Source of the DNA: JANXQE01 sp035651635
Lineage (GTDB): Bacteria; Verrucomicrobiota; Verrucomicrobiia; Limisphaerales; UBA8199
Direction of reading: 5' to 3'
NCBI GenBank assembly: GCA_035651635.1
Contig: DASRFK010000235.1
Span: 1-36,719 of the forward strand
DNA: 36,719 nt
Shown: piece by piece, positions 6,813 to 15,264 of the stretch
How positions within the stretch are numbered: position 1 is the stretch's first letter
Layout: the number at the start of each line of letters is the position of its first letter
Program-made: the position numbers and the translations under genes
Notes under the pieces: model-generated
Databases searched by the model: none
What the model was told of the DNA's origin: nothing
What the model saw: only the letters and a program-made list of their open reading frames with translations

Positions 6813-8720
6813 ATGGCTAAGCGAATACAATATCAACGACTGGTTTGGCTGGGGCTGCTGTTGTGCCTGGCTTTCGCGGGATTAGGTTATCGGTTGGTGG
6901 ACTTGCAAGTGCTGAGGCATGAAGAACTGAGCGCAAAGGCCCAGCAAAACACGCAGCATGAGTACCTTCTGGAATCCCGCCGGGGGGATATCCTCGACGT
7001 CAAAGGCAACCTGCTGGCCACCAGTGTCTATGTAAAGCGGGTGTGCGCCGACCCCACCCTGCTTGGCACCAATCAGCTTGAGGTTGCCACTCTCCTGGCC
7101 CCGCTGCTCCAAACCAACGAGGCCCGTTTAGTCCAACTCCTCACTCCAACTCTGCGACGAATCACCAATGGCACGTCTGTCACCAACGTGTACAACCGCT
7201 ACGTTTGCCTCAGCAAACGCGTCCCGCTTGAAACCTGGGCCCGGATCCACTCGGCGATGACCAATCTCACTTTCGGTGTGAATGAGAAAACCATCCCCAA
7301 GCCGCAACGCGTTTTTTATGAAACTCTCCGCGACAAAGCGATCTTCGGCGAAGACGAGCAAATCCGTTCCTACCCGAACCAGTCTCTGGCGGCCCACGTT
7401 CTGGGCTATACGACCGTGGTGGAGAAGGAAGTGGATGACAAACCGGTTCTCGAGATTGTCGGCAAGGACGGCATCGAGCGGACTTTTGACGCTAAACTGG
7501 CCGGGGTGCGGGGCTGGCGTCTGACTGAGATCGATGGCAAGAAACGCGAAGTGGTCACCATGCGCGCGGAAGACGTCGAGGCCAAGGACGGAATGAACGT
7601 CGTATTAACCATTGACTCGGTGATCCAACACATCGTCGAAACTACCCTGGCTGAGGCGATGGAAAAGCATTCACCTCTGAGCGCTTCGGGCATCGTGGTG
7701 CGACCGCGCACTGGCGAAGTGCTGGCGATGGCTTCGCTGCCGAGCTTTGATCCCGGCAATCTCACTCACATCGACCTGCAGCTGCTCCAGAACCGTGTCA
7801 TCTCTGAAATGGATGAACCCGGTTCAACCTTCAAAATTGTGGTAGTTTCGGGCGCCCTCAACGACGGCACCATTAGCCTGACGGATCTGTTCGATTGCGA
7901 GCACGGCTCTTTTTTCTATGCCGGCCGGCGGCTGCGCGATCATGAACCCTACGACACGCTCTCGGCCGAGCAAATCATCACCAAATCCTCGAATATCGGC
8001 GCGGCAAAAATCGGCATCAAACTAGGGCAGGACCGCCTCTATCAGTACATTCGCAATTACGGGTTCGGGCAGAGTACCGGGATCCCGCTGCACGGGGAGA
8101 TTCCGGGTTGGGTCCACCCGCTGAAAGCTTGGACGAAGGTCTCCATCGCCCAGATTCCCATGGGGCAGGGCATCACGGTAACGCGCCTGCAAATGATGAT
8201 GGCCATGTGCGCCATCGCCAATAACGGCTGGCTGATGCGTCCGATGTTGGTCGATCGACTCGAAGACCACGAACATCCCCCAACCAAGTATGCGCCTCAG
8301 CGGGTCCGCCAGGTCATTTCCGAGGAGACCTGCCGCCAAATGATTCAGGCCCTCAAAACTGTCGTCTCGCCGCAAGGCACGGCTCCCAAAGCGGCGCTGG
8401 AACACTACACCGTGGCCGGGAAGACCGGCACCGCCCAAAAGGCTGAGAAGGGCTTTTATGTGAATAAATTCTTCTCGTCTTTCATTGGCTTTTTCCCCGC
8501 CGACCATCCTGAGTTGTGCATCTCGATTACCCTCGACGAACCCAAAGAGGGCCACTATGGCGGCCAGGTCGCCGCGCCCTTCTTCAAAGAAATCGCCGAA
8601 GCGGCGGCCAATTACTTAAATATCCGGCCCGAGGACGGCGACACCGCTCCGCCGGCTACCCCAGTAGCGCCGTCGGTCGAGAACAGTGTGGTTAAAACGG
8701 CCGCAGCGCGTTCACCATGA
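6813..8720 (+). CDS. ftsI: Class B penicillin-binding protein, cell division transpeptidase FtsI (PBP3)
   Basis: FtsI cross-links septal peptidoglycan. The 635-residue product has one N-terminal membrane anchor at about residues 9-26 (VWLGLLLCLAFAGLGYRL), a PBP dimerisation domain and a transpeptidase domain. The catalytic motifs are SxxK at 338-341 (GSTFK), SxN at 392-394 (SSN) and KTGT at 537-540. GDILDVKGNLLA at the start of the dimerisation domain is typical. ATG 6813 is preferred over an open start at 6762 because it sits just before the anchor. There are no PASTA repeats. Its usual follower murE is missing. Confidence 0.95.
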   Translation: MAKRIQYQRLVWLGLLLCLAFAGLGYRLVDLQVLRHEELSAKAQQNTQHEYLLESRRGDILDVKGNLLATSVYVKRVCADPTLLGTNQLEVATLLAPLLQTNEARLVQLLTPTLRRITNGTSVTNVYNRYVCLSKRVPLETWARIHSAMTNLTFGVNEKTIPKPQRVFYETLRDKAIFGEDEQIRSYPNQSLAAHVLGYTTVVEKEVDDKPVLEIVGKDGIERTFDAKLAGVRGWRLTEIDGKKREVVTMRAEDVEAKDGMNVVLTIDSVIQHIVETTLAEAMEKHSPLSASGIVVRPRTGEVLAMASLPSFDPGNLTHIDLQLLQNRVISEMDEPGSTFKIVVVSGALNDGTISLTDLFDCEHGSFFYAGRRLRDHEPYDTLSAEQIITKSSNIGAAKIGIKLGQDRLYQYIRNYGFGQSTGIPLHGEIPGWVHPLKAWTKVSIAQIPMGQGITVTRLQMMMAMCAIANNGWLMRPMLVDRLEDHEHPPTKYAPQRVRQVISEETCRQMIQALKTVVSPQGTAPKAALEHYTVAGKTGTAQKAEKGFYVNKFFSSFIGFFPADHPELCISITLDEPKEGHYGGQVAAPFFKEIAEAAANYLNIRPEDGDTAPPATPVAPSVENSVVKTAAARSP

Positions 8721-8747
8721 AATCACCAAAAACAACGAAAGGCTAAC

Positions 8748-8963
8748 ATGAGTTCGTTTCCACTCATCTCGCATCACTTGTTTGTGGCTGCCGTTAAATC
8801 CAAGCGCCGTGCTCCCAGGCGGTCCGTCCGCTCGGAGCCGCCCGCCGCGCCACCCGGCACCCAGGTGGTTGAGATTCCAGTGGAGTTGGTCGACGCCGGG
8901 CCGCCCGCGCCGGCCTGCACCGCCTGGCCCTTTGGCCATGTGTACCGACGCGGGTCTTCTTGA
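8748..8963 (+). CDS. Small protein of unknown function in the murE slot
   Basis: The product has 71 residues. AAAGG lies a few bases ahead of the ATG, and the stop overlaps the TTG that precedes the murF start, so the frame fits tightly between ftsI and murF. It starts SSFPLISHHLFVAAVKSK and then is rich in Pro, Arg and Ala, with VVEIPVELVDAG in the middle. From memory, openings like FPLISHxLFVAAV recur in small verrucomicrobial proteins, which favours a real gene. It shows no murE similarity. Confidence 0.6.
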   Translation: MSSFPLISHHLFVAAVKSKRRAPRRSVRSEPPAAPPGTQVVEIPVELVDAGPPAPACTAWPFGHVYRRGSS

Positions 8964-8965
8964 GG

Positions 8966-10360
8966 ATGGAACCGCGCCCCTTGCAATTCATCGTCCGCGC
9001 CTGCGCCGGAGAGTTGAGCCACGGCGACCCGCACCTTGCCATCCATGGTGTCTGCACTGATTCACGGAAAGTGAAGCCAGGCGAAGTCTTCTTTGCCCTG
9101 GCTGGCGAGAAATTCGACGCCCATGATTTTCTGCCGGAGGTTGTCCGGCGGGCGGCCGCCGTCGTGGTGAAATCCGGCCGTGCCCCGTCGGATCCGGGAG
9201 CCTGCGCGGTCGTTACGGTGGCCGATCCGCGGCAGGCCCTGGGGTTGCTGGCGGCGCAATATCGGCGCGAATTCAACCTGCCGGTCATCGCCGTCGGGGG
9301 CTCCAATGGCAAGACGACCACCAAGGAGTTGATTGCGTCCGTGCTGCGCCAAAAATTCGTGACCCTGTGGAGCGAAGCAAGTTTCAACAACGATGTTGGA
9401 GTGCCCCTCACGCTTCTGCGGTTGCAAGCCGCCCACCGCGCGGCGGTGCTGGAGGCCGGCACCAACCATCCCGGCGAGCTGGAGCCGTTGATTCGCGTCA
9501 TCGGGCCCGGATACGGGGTGATCACTTCGATCGCCCGCGAACACTTGGAATTCTTCGGCGACCTGGCCGGCGTGGCTCGCGAGGAAGCCTGGATCGCCGA
9601 AGGATTGCCGGCCTCGGGAAAAGTATATGTCCACGCCGATGAGGAATGGGTTCGCTACATCCGGACGCGGACCAGGGCGCAGATCATCCAGGTTGGAATG
9701 ACCGAGGGTTGTGACTGGCAGGCAAGCGGATTGCGGCCAGGCAAACAAGGTGTCAGTTTCATCGCCAAAGGTCCCGCCTCTGAATTCGAAGGCGAGTATC
9801 ATGTGAACCTCTTAGGGCGGCACCAGTCGATCAACGCGCTCATGGCCGTGGCCCTGGGAGCCGAACTTGGCCTGGACCGCTCGCAAATTCAACAAGGCCT
9901 CACTGAGTGCAAGCCGGCCCGAATGCGTTTGCAATTGTGGGAGATCAATGGCGTGCGTGTGCTCGACGACGCTTATAACGCCAACGCCGACTCGATGGTG
10001 GCCGCTTTACGCACCCTGCAGGACCTGCCCTGCAAAGGCCGCCGTCTGGCCGTGCTGGGCGACATGGCCGAGCTGGGCCGCCATAGCGAAGCGGCTCACG
10101 AGGAGGTCGGGCGCCGCGCCGCCGAGTTGGGGGTCGGCCAGCTCTTTGCGGTGGGCCGCATGGCGCCGATAATGGCTCGGGGCGCCCGCCAGGCAGGGCT
10201 GGCCAGGGTAATGGAATTTGCGGATGTGGATACGGCCGCGATCGCCATTAAACAGTTTGTCCGTGAAGGCGATGTTTTACTCATTAAAGCCTCCCGCGCT
10301 ACGCGGCTGGAACGGGTCTCCGAACGACTGCGAGCGGGCGAGGCCTCTGAAAAAAACTGA
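8966..10360 (+). CDS. murF: UDP-N-acetylmuramoyl-tripeptide--D-alanyl-D-alanine ligase MurF
   Basis: MurF adds D-Ala-D-Ala to UDP-MurNAc-tripeptide with ATP. The product has 464 residues. The N-terminal domain carries VCTDSRKVKPGEVFFALAGE. The central ATP site is VGGSNGKTTTKELIASVL, followed by NNDVGVPLTLLRL and LEAGTNHPGELEPL. The C-terminal domain has DDAYNANADSMVAAL, VLGDMAELG and LIKASRATRLERV, all typical of MurF rather than MurC, MurD or MurE. ATG 8966 is preferred; the TTG at 8960 is also in frame. The stop overlaps the mraY start (TGATG). Confidence 0.96.
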   Translation: MEPRPLQFIVRACAGELSHGDPHLAIHGVCTDSRKVKPGEVFFALAGEKFDAHDFLPEVVRRAAAVVVKSGRAPSDPGACAVVTVADPRQALGLLAAQYRREFNLPVIAVGGSNGKTTTKELIASVLRQKFVTLWSEASFNNDVGVPLTLLRLQAAHRAAVLEAGTNHPGELEPLIRVIGPGYGVITSIAREHLEFFGDLAGVAREEAWIAEGLPASGKVYVHADEEWVRYIRTRTRAQIIQVGMTEGCDWQASGLRPGKQGVSFIAKGPASEFEGEYHVNLLGRHQSINALMAVALGAELGLDRSQIQQGLTECKPARMRLQLWEINGVRVLDDAYNANADSMVAALRTLQDLPCKGRRLAVLGDMAELGRHSEAAHEEVGRRAAELGVGQLFAVGRMAPIMARGARQAGLARVMEFADVDTAAIAIKQFVREGDVLLIKASRATRLERVSERLRAGEASEKN

Positions 10361-11508
10361 TGTTTTTATATTTAAGCCAATGGGTCCTTGATTGGGCGGG
10401 CGGAACGGTCTGGGCCGAGCGGCTTTCGGCTTTGCGCCTGTTCCGGTACATCACCGTACGGAGCGCCGGGGCGGCGGTGACGGCTTTGTTGCTCAGCTTG
10501 TATTTCGGGCCCCGGGTGATCCGCTGGCTCAAGCAGCTCAAATTCGGTCAGGAATACAGCGACAAGGCTGAGTCCGCCGGCGAAATCAAGGCGCGTTTGC
10601 TCAGCAAGAAAGGAACGCCGACCATGGGCGGCATTCTCATCAGCTTCACCTTAACTATCACGACTTTGCTTTGGGCGCAGTTGAATCCACTCATCGAACT
10701 GACCTTGCTTTCGGTGATTGTCCTGACGGGATTGGGTTTTTACGACGACTATGCCAAAATCCAACAGCAGAGCGGGGCGGGCGCCAGGTCGCGCGTAAAA
10801 TTATGGGTCCAAATTGCTCTGGCTCTGTTCGTGGGAATTTATCTATGGACGGTGCCGGGCACGCGCAAACTGATCACCGATATCATGGTTCCCTTTTATA
10901 AGTACCCCGTTGCGTCGGGTGCGGGCGTGTTGGGACTAATCCTGACGGTGCTGACAATCGTTGGCAGTTCCAACGCCGTGAATCTGACCGATGGTCTGGA
11001 TGGTCTGGCGATCGGTTGCACTCTGATCGTTTCATTTGTATTCCTGGTCCTGACCTATCTGGCGGGGAACAGCAAGGCGGCCGAATATCTGCACATACCT
11101 TATGTTTTTGGCTCGGGTGAGTTGACGGTGTTCTGCGCGGCCATGATTGGCGCGGGACTCGGATTTCTCTGGTTCAATTGCCATCCCGCCCAGGTGTTTA
11201 TGGGCGATACAGGTTCGCTGGCCTTGGGAGGTGCGCTCGGAATCATTGCCGTGTTAATTCATCAGCCCTTCGTGCTGGTCATCGCCGGCGGTGTGTTCGT
11301 GATGGAGGCCGGATCGGTCATCCTGCAGACCAGTTGGTTCCGCTACACCCGGCGGCGGTACGGGACCGGGCGACGCATCTTTTTGATGGCGCCACTCCAC
11401 CATCATTTCGAGAAGAAAGGCTGGTACGAGTCCCAAGTGGTGATGCGCTTTTACATCCTGGGTATTCTTTGCGGCGTCGTTGCCTTGGGCACTCTCAAAA
11501 TTCGATGA
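10360..11508 (+). CDS. mraY: Phospho-N-acetylmuramoyl-pentapeptide-transferase MraY
   Basis: MraY moves phospho-MurNAc-pentapeptide from UDP onto undecaprenyl phosphate, making lipid I at the inner membrane. The product has 382 residues with about ten membrane segments. Key sites are TPTMGGI, GFYDDYAKI (catalytic Asp pair), SSNAVNLTDGLDGLAIG, GFLWFNCHPAQVFMGDTGSLALGG and MAPLHHHFEKKGW. The start overlaps the murF stop by one base. The stop overlaps ATG 11505 of the murD relic in an ATGA arrangement. Confidence 0.97.
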   Translation: MFLYLSQWVLDWAGGTVWAERLSALRLFRYITVRSAGAAVTALLLSLYFGPRVIRWLKQLKFGQEYSDKAESAGEIKARLLSKKGTPTMGGILISFTLTITTLLWAQLNPLIELTLLSVIVLTGLGFYDDYAKIQQQSGAGARSRVKLWVQIALALFVGIYLWTVPGTRKLITDIMVPFYKYPVASGAGVLGLILTVLTIVGSSNAVNLTDGLDGLAIGCTLIVSFVFLVLTYLAGNSKAAEYLHIPYVFGSGELTVFCAAMIGAGLGFLWFNCHPAQVFMGDTGSLALGGALGIIAVLIHQPFVLVIAGGVFVMEAGSVILQTSWFRYTRRRYGTGRRIFLMAPLHHHFEKKGWYESQVVMRFYILGILCGVVALGTLKIR

Positions 11509-11981
11509 ACCAGAAGCTCCTTCATGAAGATCGGCTGCTTGCCCGATCAAAGATCGGTGGTTCTCAAGTGCTTTTAGGCGTGGCCGATTGCCTGCCGACA
11601 CCTCGTTCGAAGTGCGGCCGTTTTACTCCTTGCAAGCCGGCTCCTTCACTGTTAGAAGCTTTAGCCGAAGCGGCAAGAAATGCAACTTCTCGCGAACTAG
11701 TATTGCTTTCACCGGCCCGCTCTGGCCTCGACCAGTTTCGAAACCATCAGCAACGAGGCCAGAACCTTTGTGGGGTGGTGAAATCAATAGGTAGGGGTCC
11801 GTTGGCGCCCAGACCCCATATGTCCGGGTGTCCGGGTTTCCGACCGGAAATAATGACCAGTCGCGAATCTGAGAATTTAGCCATTTGCTTCGGGGTTTTT
11901 GTTGAGGAAAAACCCCGGCGCAAACAAACAGAAATAACCAGACCTCAAATGATTGATGCCACAACTTGCCGACGACCATGA
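11505..11981 (+). pseudogene. murD: Degraded murD: C-terminal domain fragment in a coupled open frame
   Basis: MurD adds D-Glu to UDP-MurNAc-L-Ala and normally has about 450 residues; this frame has 158 codons. Residues about 9-98 match the C-terminal third of MurD: RSKIGGSQVLLG, SLLEALAEAARN and VLLSPARSGLDQFRNHQQRG, the last matching the family's VLLSPACxSxDQFxxxxxRG. The N-terminal and ATP-binding domains, including the P-loop GTNGK, are absent. The cysteine of the SPAC motif is Arg. After about residue 98 the frame runs into non-MurD sequence. ATG 11505 overlaps the mraY stop and TGA 11981 overlaps the LysM start, both ATGA. It could not be active as a ligase. Confidence 0.85.
11891..11917 (+). 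terminator. Perfect 10-bp stem hairpin, possible terminator or attenuator
   Basis: CGGGGTTTTT, then seven bases, then AAAAACCCCG form a perfect stem between the MurD-like part of the relic and the LysM gene. No U-run follows on the plus strand, so a classic terminator is uncertain; a transcript-stabilising or pausing hairpin is also possible. Confidence 0.35.
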
Positions 11982-12736
11982 ACAACCAAAGTCCACTCAT
12001 TCCCTCAGGCTCTCTACTCGAGCAACGCAATAAAGGGCGCACCCGGGTTAAAATCGCCGTTTTTTTGGTACTCGCAATCCACGGTGTTGGACTGATGGCT
12101 TTGCTGATGCAAGGCTGCAACAAGAAGGAAGACGCCACCGCAAACACTGCCGCGGCAGCCTCTGACGCGACCAACACCCCGGCCCCAGCTTTCGTTGAAC
12201 CGACAAACACTCCTGCGCCGGCGACAAATCTGATGACCCCGCCCACCAACGCGGCGGTGACTCCGCCGCCCGTCGAGCCGGTTCAACCGCCGGTGACCAC
12301 TCCCCCCGCAGGCGCAGCCACCGATTACGTCATTGTCAAAGGGGACACATTCGCCACCGTTGCCAAAAAATTTCATGTCGGTGTTAAAGCTCTTTTGGAT
12401 GCCAATCCATCCGTCGAACCCACGAAATTAAAAATCGGCCAAACGATCCACATACCGGCGGCGCCAACGGCCGTTTCCGCGGCCACCGTGGGCAGCGCCG
12501 GTGGTTCAAGTGCAGATACCGGCGGCTCGGGCCAAACCTACAGCGTTAAGTCGGGAGATACCCTGACCAAGATTGCCGGCGAATTTGGCGTGTCAGTCAA
12601 AGCGCTGCGCTCGGCCAATAATTTAAAGACGGACAAAATCGTCGTGGGGCAGAAACTCAAAATCCCCGCGAAGACCTCGAGTCAGCCGGCAGGTTCCACG
12701 TCGACGCCTTCCGCTCCCGCCAGCGGGAGCCAATAA
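11978..12736 (+). CDS. Membrane-anchored protein with two LysM domains
   Basis: LysM domains bind peptidoglycan or chitin-like glycans. The 252-residue product has a membrane segment at about residues 25-45 (VKIAVFLVLAIHGVGLMALL), possibly a lipoprotein signal ending at C47, then a long Pro/Thr/Ala linker. LysM1 is at about 117-160 (YVIVKGDTFATVAKKFHV to IGQTIHIP). LysM2 is at about 188-230 (YSVKSGDTLTKIAGEFGV to VGQKLKIP). The tail is Ser/Pro-rich. ATG 11978 is preferred over TTG 11966. It likely sits in the envelope and contacts the wall at the division site, given its place just before ftsW; no catalytic domain is present. Confidence 0.9.
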   Translation: MNNQSPLIPSGSLLEQRNKGRTRVKIAVFLVLAIHGVGLMALLMQGCNKKEDATANTAAAASDATNTPAPAFVEPTNTPAPATNLMTPPTNAAVTPPPVEPVQPPVTTPPAGAATDYVIVKGDTFATVAKKFHVGVKALLDANPSVEPTKLKIGQTIHIPAAPTAVSAATVGSAGGSSADTGGSGQTYSVKSGDTLTKIAGEFGVSVKALRSANNLKTDKIVVGQKLKIPAKTSSQPAGSTSTPSAPASGSQ

Positions 12737-12832
12737 GCAAAACCGGCGGTGCGTGCGCGCGGGGTTGTCTCGGGAGCAGGGTAGGGGGCAGGAGGGGCAA
12801 GGCGGGGCGGTGCGGTCGTCTCGGTAGTAGCA

Positions 12833-14026
12833 ATGCATATGCGAGTCAAATTGGCCGTTACGGTTCTGGTGTTCTGCGTGGCAGCGCTGCTGTCACTTGG
12901 ACTGGTGATGCTGTACAGCTCGAGCATGGCCGATAACGGATCTCGTTTCATCAAGGTGCAGTTGCTCTGGTCGGCATTGGGACTGGTGGCCTGCGTCCTG
13001 GCTGCCTTGCTGGATTACAAGTTGCTTAAGCATCTGGCTTTGCCGCTGCTGGCGGTCTCGGTCGTGCTTCTGGCGCTGGTGTTTGTAAAACCGATTGGCG
13101 TGCATCGAAACGGGGCCAGCCGCTGGCTTGGCTACCATAAAACATCCCTGTTTCAACCCTCGGAAATCGCCAAGCTGGCGCTCGTAGTTTTCTTGGCCTG
13201 GTACGGGGAACGATACCAGCGGCAGATGCCAACCTGGAAACGAGGAATTGTCGTGCCGAGCCTGTTCATTGCCGTGGTTTTGGGTTTGGTCTTTTGTGAA
13301 CCAGACCGCGGCACCACCATCCTTCTGGCGGGCGTGAGCGCCGCGATGCTCCTCATCTCGGGCGTGAGGTGGCGATTCATCATCCCGCCGCTGCTGCTTG
13401 CGGCCATTGGCCTGGCGATTTCATTATATCGCGACCCGATGCGTGCCCGCAGGATACTAAGCTGGTGGTACCTCGAGGAAAACAAGTCTGGTGTCGGGTA
13501 CCAGGCCTATGAAGCAATGCTGGCTTTGGGTTCAGGCGGCTGGACCGGCCTGGGCCTTGGGAATGGCCGGCAAAAACTCGGGTTCGTTCCTGAGAAACAC
13601 ACCGATTTTATCTTTTCCATCATTGGCGAAGAACTCGGATTATTAGCCACCGCTCTGGTTATTGTTGGCTTCATCCTGCTGGTTTTGTGCGGCATTTACA
13701 TCGCCATCCGGGCCCCGGATACGTTCGGCTTGCTGCTGGGTTCGGGCATCAGCTTCATGATCGGGTTGCAGGCCTTTATCAACATCGGCGTGGTGACCAG
13801 CGCCTTGCCTAACAAAGGCTTGCCCCTTCCTTTCATCAGTTATGGTGGTTCCAACCTTTTGTTGATGCTGACCTGCGTCGGAATCCTCCTGGCAATCGCT
13901 CGACAAGCTCGTGACGTTGAGCCGGTCGAGAGAAACACCGTCACCAATGCCGGCTCGCGCCGCCGCTCACGACAGAATCCGTTCAAGACGCCGGCTCCGG
14001 ACCTGGCCGGCCCTAGAACCGCATGA
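12833..14026 (+). CDS. ftsW: Lipid II polymerase FtsW (SEDS family)
   Basis: FtsW polymerises lipid II into glycan strands at the septum with FtsI as its partner. The 397-residue product has about ten membrane segments, starting at LAVTVLVFCVAALLSLGLVML. The family's conserved parts are visible: GASRWLGYHKTSLFQPSEIAKL, YQAYEAMLALGSGGWTGLGLGNGRQKLGFVPEKHTDFIFSIIGEELGLLA, and LPNKGLPLPFISYGGSNLL near the end. A basic tail of about 40 residues follows the last membrane segment. RodA is the alternative, but the neighbourhood favours FtsW. The stop overlaps the murG start. Confidence 0.95.
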   Translation: MHMRVKLAVTVLVFCVAALLSLGLVMLYSSSMADNGSRFIKVQLLWSALGLVACVLAALLDYKLLKHLALPLLAVSVVLLALVFVKPIGVHRNGASRWLGYHKTSLFQPSEIAKLALVVFLAWYGERYQRQMPTWKRGIVVPSLFIAVVLGLVFCEPDRGTTILLAGVSAAMLLISGVRWRFIIPPLLLAAIGLAISLYRDPMRARRILSWWYLEENKSGVGYQAYEAMLALGSGGWTGLGLGNGRQKLGFVPEKHTDFIFSIIGEELGLLATALVIVGFILLVLCGIYIAIRAPDTFGLLLGSGISFMIGLQAFINIGVVTSALPNKGLPLPFISYGGSNLLLMLTCVGILLAIARQARDVEPVERNTVTNAGSRRRSRQNPFKTPAPDLAGPRTA

Positions 14027-15264
14027 TGCCTCCTACTGGTGAGCAGCTCAACGTCGCCATCGCTTGCGGCGGCACTGGCGGTCACCTTTTCCCTGGCCTG
14101 GCGGTGGCCGATCAATTGGCCCGCCAGGGCGCGGCGATCACGCTGATGGTCTCGAATAAGGAAATCGACCAGGTCGCGAGCAAAAGCGCGACTGGTATTC
14201 GGCTGGTAACCCTGCCGGCTGTCGGACTGACTCGCGGACAAATTTTTAGCTTTTTGAACGGCTTTGTTGGATCGTACCGCATCGCCGCAGCCGCGTTTGC
14301 GCAACACCCTCCGCAAGCGGTCCTGGCGATGGGGGGGTTTACCAGCGCCCCACCCATTCTGGCGGCGCGAAGGCTTGGAGCAGCCACTTTTCTCCACGAG
14401 TCAAATAGCATCCCTGGGCGCGCCAACCGTTGGCTCTCCTGGGTGGTGGAGCGCGCTTTTGTGGGGTTTGCCGGCGCCGCCGAGCGGTTGCACAATCGCC
14501 ACGTGTCGGTGACGGGCACGCCGGTGCGGGATCAATTTAAATCACTCGACCAGCGGGCGTGCCGGACCGCACTGAACCTTGACGGCGCGCGGCCGGTGGC
14601 GCTGGTGATGGGCGGCAGCCAGGGCGCTCACGGGATTAACGAACTGATTTTGAAATCACTGGAGTTGATCGCGCGCCGAGTCCCGGATTGGCAATGGCTG
14701 CACCTGGCGGGAGCTGCGGACGTGGCCGTTCTCGAACAGGCCTACCAGCGCGCCGGTCTGACCGCCCGTGTCTATCCGTTTTTGGCCGATATGGATCTCG
14801 CCCTGGGAGCAGCCACCGCCGCCGTCAGTCGCGCGGGCGCTTCTTCTCTGGCGGAATTGGCGGCCGTCCGTTTGCCGTCGGTTTTGGTGCCTTTTCCCGC
14901 AGCGACGGATAATCATCAGTTTCACAACGCGCGCGCGTTTGTCGAAACCGGTGCGGCGCGCTTGCTCGAACAGCGCAGCGCGCGGCCGCAGGAGTTCGTC
15001 GAGCTCCTGGTCGAGTTGATGTGCAACCAGGAATCGCGGCGCGCCTTGCAGCAGGCGCTGGCCACCTGGCATAAGCCACAGGCGGCCGAGCAAATTGCCC
15101 AAGCCATCTTGGAGCGGATCCGCAGCGGCTCCCGCTCGAAAACCCTCTCGCTCGCCAGAGGCAAGACGGCAGCGGACAAAAGAACTGGAACCGACCAGGC
15201 CCGCCTAAGCCAGGCGAAAGACTCGACTGGTTCGAGCGCGCGGATGCAAACCGCGGTCTTATGA
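14023..15264 (+). CDS. murG: UDP-GlcNAc--MurNAc-pentapeptide-lipid GlcNAc transferase MurG
   Basis: MurG turns lipid I into lipid II by adding GlcNAc. The product has 413 residues. The first lipid-binding loop is ACGGTGGHLFPGLAVADQL, followed by LAMGGFTSAPPILAARRLG and FLHESNSIPGRANRWLS. The second Rossmann half contains LVMGGSQGAHGINELIL, VSRAGASSLAELAAVRLPSVLVPFPAATDNHQFHNA, which binds the nucleotide sugar. Typical MurG has about 355-365 residues, so the basic C-terminal tail after about residue 367 (IRSGSRSKTLSLARGKTAAD onward) is an extension of some 45 residues. The stop overlaps murB's ATG (ATGA), where murC would normally sit. Confidence 0.96.
   Translation: MMPPTGEQLNVAIACGGTGGHLFPGLAVADQLARQGAAITLMVSNKEIDQVASKSATGIRLVTLPAVGLTRGQIFSFLNGFVGSYRIAAAAFAQHPPQAVLAMGGFTSAPPILAARRLGAATFLHESNSIPGRANRWLSWVVERAFVGFAGAAERLHNRHVSVTGTPVRDQFKSLDQRACRTALNLDGARPVALVMGGSQGAHGINELILKSLELIARRVPDWQWLHLAGAADVAVLEQAYQRAGLTARVYPFLADMDLALGAATAAVSRAGASSLAELAAVRLPSVLVPFPAATDNHQFHNARAFVETGAARLLEQRSARPQEFVELLVELMCNQESRRALQQALATWHKPQAAEQIAQAILERIRSGSRSKTLSLARGKTAADKRTGTDQARLSQAKDSTGSSARMQTAVL

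Noticed and set aside
8794..9802. Overlapping minus-strand frames (about 245 codons each) opposite murF
   Set aside because: murF is certain, and these frames carry no family motif.
11505..11981. A full murD interrupted by a frameshift
   Set aside because: There is not enough DNA for the missing two thirds (477 bases in total), so it is a deletion and not a shift.
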